64,000 nt of DNA from Phycomyces blakesleeanus NRRL 1555(-). Lineage: Eukaryota > Mucoromycota > Mucoromycetes > Mucorales > Phycomycetaceae. Below are positions 59,046-64,000 of the stretch, piece by piece (position 1 is the first letter of the stretch; each line of letters opens with the position of its first letter). Below the pieces are notes generated by a model. It was given only the letters and a program-made list of their open reading frames with translations, did no database searches and had not been told where the DNA came from. A program made the position numbers and the translations under genes. Location: positions 1 through 64,000 of the forward strand of contig NW_017265169.1 in assembly GCF_001638985.1 (NCBI RefSeq), given 5' to 3'.

Positions 59046-59310
59046 CTTTGTATTAGAATATATATATGCAGGAAGAGTGAGGAAATATTAAAATTCTGAA
59101 AAAAAACTGGGCTTTATATAGCCTAATGATTATGAATGCAAAATATCATCGATGTTTCTTATTGAGACAAGAAAAATCAAGATATTCGACTTACTAAAAA
59201 CAGATATTTCAGATGGTTTTGCATAAATCAATTCAAAAAAGAAAAAAAAAAAAGGGGGGGGGGGGATTGCATCAGATGAAAGGATACACCTCAAATTTAA
59301 ACAGCTCTGT
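59046..59310. promoter_or_regulatory. Harbinger promoter segment with A-run/G-run (copy 2)
   Basis: Matches 21669-21930, including AAACTGGGCTTTATATAGCC, the A-run followed by 12 G (59242-59265), and TTGCATCAGATGAAA. It lies directly upstream of the Myb/SANT-like gene. Homology ends near 59310, so the divergent gene seen beyond copy 1 is absent here. Confidence 0.65.
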
Positions 59311-60519
59311 TAGGTAGCTATTTTATTATTATCTGTATATCAGTTAATGTATTGCATATAGTATAAAGCTTTAAGTATAACACTACATATTTAAAGGGAT
59401 GCTTTTAGACTTAGCCAAAGCTATTATCCTGCCTTATATTAAAGTATCTTTATTATGATAGGTATGAGACCTTAGAGACGATACATAATTATTTGATAGC
59501 TAACAGCAAGTCGCAATTTGTGGTCTGGTCAAATCAAATTATCGTTTCTCATTAGAAAAGGTAGTGTCACACCAGAAAATGTCACCCCCCTAATATTAAC
59601 GAAGAATTTATATCCATTCCTTTTCATTAAAAAAAAAAAGATAATATAATCATATACACTGTGTGTTTGTACATTCAAAACTGGAATAGACAGACAGTGC
59701 ACGTATATAAAAGAAAAAAGAATAGACCTATTTAAAGATATCGAGTTTCTGTAATTTTCTAATAAGAGTACTGAGCCCTATATGCATATGAAAGCCACTG
59801 CAACGCACAAGCTATTCTCTAATGTTAATGGCTAAAACAAGGGTTGGACCTAATGTCAGGTGTTGCAATTGATGCATGTCGAGTTTATTTGTGAGCAACT
59901 TGGTCCGAAAACACCATATAAAGTAATTGAAGGTGAACTTAAGCTAAAAGCTTTGATTTTGGCAAATATATAGCTTAAAAAAATATCTTTTGTAGTGGAA
60001 ATCCTGTATCTCCCTAAAGTCAAATTTCGTGATTGGTTACGTTAACATCCTTATCAAAATTTGCTCCTCCAACTATATTCTTTTTTTTTGTAAAAGAATA
60101 TTATTACGAATATGTATCCATCTTACAGGTTGCTTGTCTATAACAGAAGCATCTACTACAAAGTAGTCTCTCGTTGTCAGTGGCCTCTTGAATATATTAT
60201 TTTCTATGGGTATAAAGCAAACAACTACATAATATAGAACTGTTTGCAAGATTTTCTAAGATGATTTCATAGCTTGACTTTTCATTATTATACTAGAAAT
60301 ACCTGTAAAACTTATTTTTTTTTAGCAGACAATAGAAAAATAATAGAGGGAAAAAATGCTAGTGGACAAAAAAAAAATATCATTTTTCACGTTGTACAGG
60401 ATACCGAGTTTGTTCCGCTAGGCTAAAAATCCAAGTCCACAAAGATTTTTATTCTTTGCTCGTAGTTTCTTCGTCATTCCAATTTTTAGCAGTCTCGCCA
60501 CTTTTATGCTTTAAAATAG
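59311..60519. repeat. Unassigned stretch with an isolated Tc1/mariner end
   Basis: Mostly AT-rich, no gene. At 59952-60008 about 55 bases match the right end of the Tc1/mariner element at 23586-23644 (TTGATTTTGG, ATATATAGCTT, GTGGAAATCCTGTA), with no matching left end nearby. It is a relic of another copy of that family. Confidence 0.6.
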
Positions 60520-63500
60520 GGTACCTTGAATTTACCTGCGTTCTTTGTCTTTTATTCCTCAAAAATTACAAAAGGCGATTACAGTCTATTGAATATAACC
60601 CTACCACAAAGAAAAAACACTTGTCTCATCTTCAAAAGCAGATATACAGCCAAAAACCCATATTCATGTCACCTTTGCAATAATTAGACATCGTTTATTC
60701 CCTTTGTTGGTTTTAAGAAACATTTTAAAGTTCCATCCCAATAAAAGCCTAGATAAATACAATAGCTTCCTTTCAAAAAAGAGGTTAGTCAATACATTAT
60801 AATGCTGTAAAATATGATGCTAATTTCAAGTATAATTCAATATTAGAACCCGATCATCTGAAGCTCTCTCTACGTCTGTAGCGGTCGACTTGGAGAATGA
60901 TATTGAGATGAATAACGGATTTATTGAGCTGGAAATAGTCATGGAAAAGCCGAGGGATTATTATGGCAGTGGATCCACTGATGAAGAAACCAAATATGAG
61001 AATAATCCTCGCCTGACGTGAGTAACTAAGCTTAAATTTATAGTAAGTCAAATACTAACCAGAAATGACTTTTTTAGTGATTCCCAAGTTGATGCCATCT
61101 TACTGCAAGAAAGGACAAAAGAAAATGAAGTCGAGACTTCAGAGACAGACAACAACACGCTGAATTGTACTGCCCGTATGTAAACACACATGCGAGTCTC
61201 AGAGTTCTTCACAACAACCATGAATGTCTATTCCACTGGAGCTGCAGCCAGCAAAGCTCTCCGCTAGAGTATGGAGGATGTCTTGGTGTTTCCCGATGAT
61301 GTCAGTCCGTTCAAGTCCAAGACAGAGTCTATTCTGCTTGCCTTGTTCAACGACGATGAAGATTTGACTTCAGAAAGAACCATCAAGAAGATCATGTATA
61401 CAATGGAGATGCTCTTGGAGGCTGTGAAACTACCGGAAAACGACTGGATTTCCCCAAGCCAGACGCAGTGATTAACTTTTACTTGCGAGCAAAGAACGAG
61501 GTCCCTGTCTTTAAGACCTCTCCAGTCGAGGATACGAACCGAAAATCCAAAGTCCATGAATTTTCGATCAACAAGCCATCCGAATATATTAAGCATATTT
61601 TGGCAATCCCTGGCAAGACATCCCAACTCTCTGCCCTTCCGGACTTTACGGAGAACCAGCGGTTAAACCCCAACCAAGGCAACAAATGGAAAGAAGACCC
61701 ATTAATCCAGCATTCTATGCTCACTTTTGAAGAATCGGACTATTGGGTAGGCAACGTTGTCGAAGTTCAAGGCTGCTCAAACCGGTTTCTCTTGGAGAAA
61801 TTTTTTACCGAAAACGGATCCAGCTATGCCAATGCTTTCCAGGTATACGGTGGCCATGGTCCTTTTCTGAATCATCCTGATGACGCATACTTCTGGTCGT
61901 GTGGAAACTCTACAAACTTTGCTGTCTTTGTTCCCAAGTATAAGATGGAAGTGAACAAGTTCCTTTCCATTGTTCAAAAAGACAGTGGCAGTGGCAGTTT
62001 CTTTGGTTTTGGTTTCCCCGTCTCTTCCTGTTATACCGAGATTATCGATCGTGCTCTTGTCGGTGTCAAATTTCGCCTGTGGTCCAACACTAGCAATATC
62101 GAAGATTTCAAGAGAATAATAGCTGGAACCTCCGATCTTATGAAAGTGGTCATCTGCCAACTGAACATGTATTCCGATGATACCTCTGGAAACGATTCAA
62201 AGCAGTACAACGCATACGACAATTACTTGTTGTACTTTGCCGCGATGGCCCTTGAAGAGAGAAACAAACGGGAGAATACTCTGTTTGTTTGCACATCGAA
62301 TCATATTCTCAATGCCGTTGAGATGCTGCCCCCTATTGCCGACGATCTTGTTGTCTCGGAGAAAGGTATCGAGATGTATTCTGAAGACCTTGGCGAGTAT
62401 GTCTCGTTAGTTACTCCCCTGTTGCTCTTTATGGGTGACAACCCTAGCCAGTCTCAGCCTGCAATGCACAAAGGAACATCATCAAAGTGTCTTTGCAGAA
62501 GATGTATTTTCCCTTCTCCTCGTCTGGTCCGGAAGCATATAACTGGTGCCCTCCGCTTTTTTCCTGTCGATCACTTCAGCTGGCCCCATAGATCGAAGAA
62601 CTTCCTTTCCGCCTTTGCCTCCTCTGACAACCAGTCGGATGTATACAAATGTAGTCATAGCTTTGGCTATATAAAGAACGGAAGCGAGGAGTTTTTCAGA
62701 CTCAAAGCCTTTGACCAGACTAAGGACATGCCCTTTGAGATTCTTCACATGATCCCACTTGGATTTATCGAGTGCCTGTTCATTTTCTTGTGGAAGCAGC
62801 CAGTATTGACAGCAGTCCAGAAGGATAGCCTCCAGCGTGAAATGGCATCTTACCGATCCTGTAAAAGCTATAATCGAACTTTCCGCAATCAGCTTTGCCA
62901 CTCTGGGTCTTTTGTTGGACGCGATTTCAAGCAATTGATTCAAATACTATCAGGTGTTATGAGCAATCTTTTTTTTGTAGAGAGATTAACCTGGAGTTGA
63001 TTATATCAGCCTTCCATGCAGTTGCTAGATTGTCGTCTTTGGTGTATATGCGTGCAATTCATGTGGGCTTTGACTACTACCTTATGCAGATCCGGAGTGC
63101 TGTTGACGAAGTAACCAAAGTGCTCCGTGCGCTAGATCTTTTTATCCTGACCACTAAAGATAAACTCAAGCAACAAGACTTCAGTTTCAAGCCCAAGCTC
63201 CACCTTTTGCATCGTATTACTGAAGATATGCTTCGTTTTGGCTCTGTGTTGCAATATAAAAGAAAACGGTGAACAGTTCAACAAGTTCATCTGTGAGCAC
63301 TTGTTCAAGACAAACCGCCAGGCAACTTCTAGAGATGTCACCAAGAAATTCGCAAAGCAATTCATGTGTCGACATCTTTGCAATGGTGGATCCTACATTG
63401 TAGAGAAGCGAGTTGGTAACGGAACACGACCCGTAAGATATGTTCCTAGTGAATTTATCAAATGTGCCCCCATTGATTTCCCAGCTTTCAATCTTCACTT

Positions 63501-63930
63501 CTTTGGCTCCCGTGCTAACAGCGACAACTCTGGCTCATCGATTCCAAATTTGCGCGATACATTGGCAGGTGTTTTCCAGGAAAATGGTCGATGGTTCCTT
63601 GGCCAGGTCTCAATTGAAGCTCTCAGAGATGAGAGAAACAGATTAGTGAGAAAGACGTTCATGATGCAAGAGTATCAAATGATACCTAGCGTCAATGCCA
63701 ATACCGTCTACTCTCGTAATGTAGTAACAGATCCCTACGGCAACATTGAAGTTATGCATTAAAGAACTTGCTATGAGTTTGATGAGAACGAAGTCGTGGT
63801 GATCCAGGCCGTCGATATCCACGTAACCCGTGTACCTGATAGTAGCCGCAGACTTCTTAACGTTCCAAAGTTTGGCATGTTCTGGTGGATGTTGGTAAAC
63901 ATTTCCAATATTGACTGAAAAATGACTTGT
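60520..63930 (+). pseudogene. Plavaka-type (CMC superfamily) transposase, frameshifted
   Basis: Pieces on the plus strand follow one another in changing frames. First comes an N-terminal Lys/His-rich piece (KKHLSHLQKQIYSQK, 60600-60650). An acidic spacer spanning an intron follows (about 60850-61180). Then come 61271-61471 (MEDVLVFPDDVSPF) and the core 61468-63000 (LVGVKFRLWSNTSNIEDF, QLNMYSDDTSGNDSKQYNAY, LFVCTSNHILNAVEMLPP, FMGDNPSQSQPAMHKG, CLCRRCIFPSP). The core motifs are those of Plavaka-like CMC transposases. C-terminal pieces run to 63930 (EQFNKFICEHLFKTNRQATS; YVPSEFIKCAP). At least five frame breaks mean it is inactive. The last 70 bases contain CCAATAAAA near 63970, echoing the CACTA subterminal unit. 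Confidence 0.75.
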
Positions 63931-64000
63931 CAAAAAAGTGCATTTTTCTCAACAGAAAAAATTCTTGTCCAATAAAATATTCTCTTTCAAAGCTATCTAT

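Overview
The window looks like nuclear DNA of an early-diverging filamentous fungus, most probably a Mucoromycota species of the Phycomyces type. This is inference from three things: strong AT richness, intron-dense genes with short GT-AG introns, and protein families and transposons of mucoralean character. No ribosome-binding sites or operons are expected or seen. All multi-exon models were built by hand by keeping the reading frame across GT/GC donors and AG acceptors and by comparison with known protein families.

Genes and transposon debris alternate in blocks. (1) 1-4480 is an AT-saturated graveyard of nested LTR-type repeats, ending at a tRNA-Arg(ACG). (2) 4.7-17.2 kb is a gene block: LSM8 (-), TFIIE alpha (+), the BRO1-domain pH-signalling scaffold Rim20/PalA (-), a fossil Tc1-like transposase, and a large GRF-zinc/coiled-coil/RING protein (-). 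(3) 17.3-24.9 kb is a transposon block: a TA-flanked MITE, a DIRS-like reverse transcriptase fossil, an LTR, a PIF/Harbinger remnant split by a second MITE, an unrecognised two-intron pseudogene, and a Tc1/mariner deletion derivative with intact ends. (4) 24.9-34.1 kb is a gene block: a three-repeat MYB protein that also carries C2H2 fingers (+), a type-B carboxylesterase (-) and an intronless PH/Sec7-like/PH protein (-). (5) 34.5-37.6 kb is an essentially end-to-end CACTA (EnSpm/CMC) element with a decayed transposase and about 42-bp subterminal repeats. (6) 38.0-46.6 kb is a gene block, all on +: a possible 56-residue protein, RAD1/XPF, a heterotrimeric G-protein gamma subunit, and homoisocitrate dehydrogenase LYS12. 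(7) 46.6-64 kb is a second large transposon block holding two diverged copies of an undescribed-looking zinc-finger gene, a Mutator-like element with an OTU protease domain, a second PIF/Harbinger element, and a frameshifted Plavaka-type (CMC) transposase that runs almost to the window end.

The host genes are mostly single-copy housekeeping or signalling genes: mRNA decay/splicing (LSM8), transcription initiation (TFIIE), alkaline-pH signalling (Rim20), nucleotide excision repair (RAD1), G-protein signalling (Gγ) and lysine biosynthesis (LYS12). They show no obvious functional clustering. The most unusual observations are a paralogous gene pair with a perfectly spaced C-x2-C-x33-H-x-C module, a Sec7-like domain lacking the catalytic Glu motif, the MYB+C2H2 fusion, repeated GCAAGT (GC-AG) splice donors, an 8-nt microexon in LYS12, and a PIF/Harbinger bidirectional promoter with an A-run/G-run present twice in the window.
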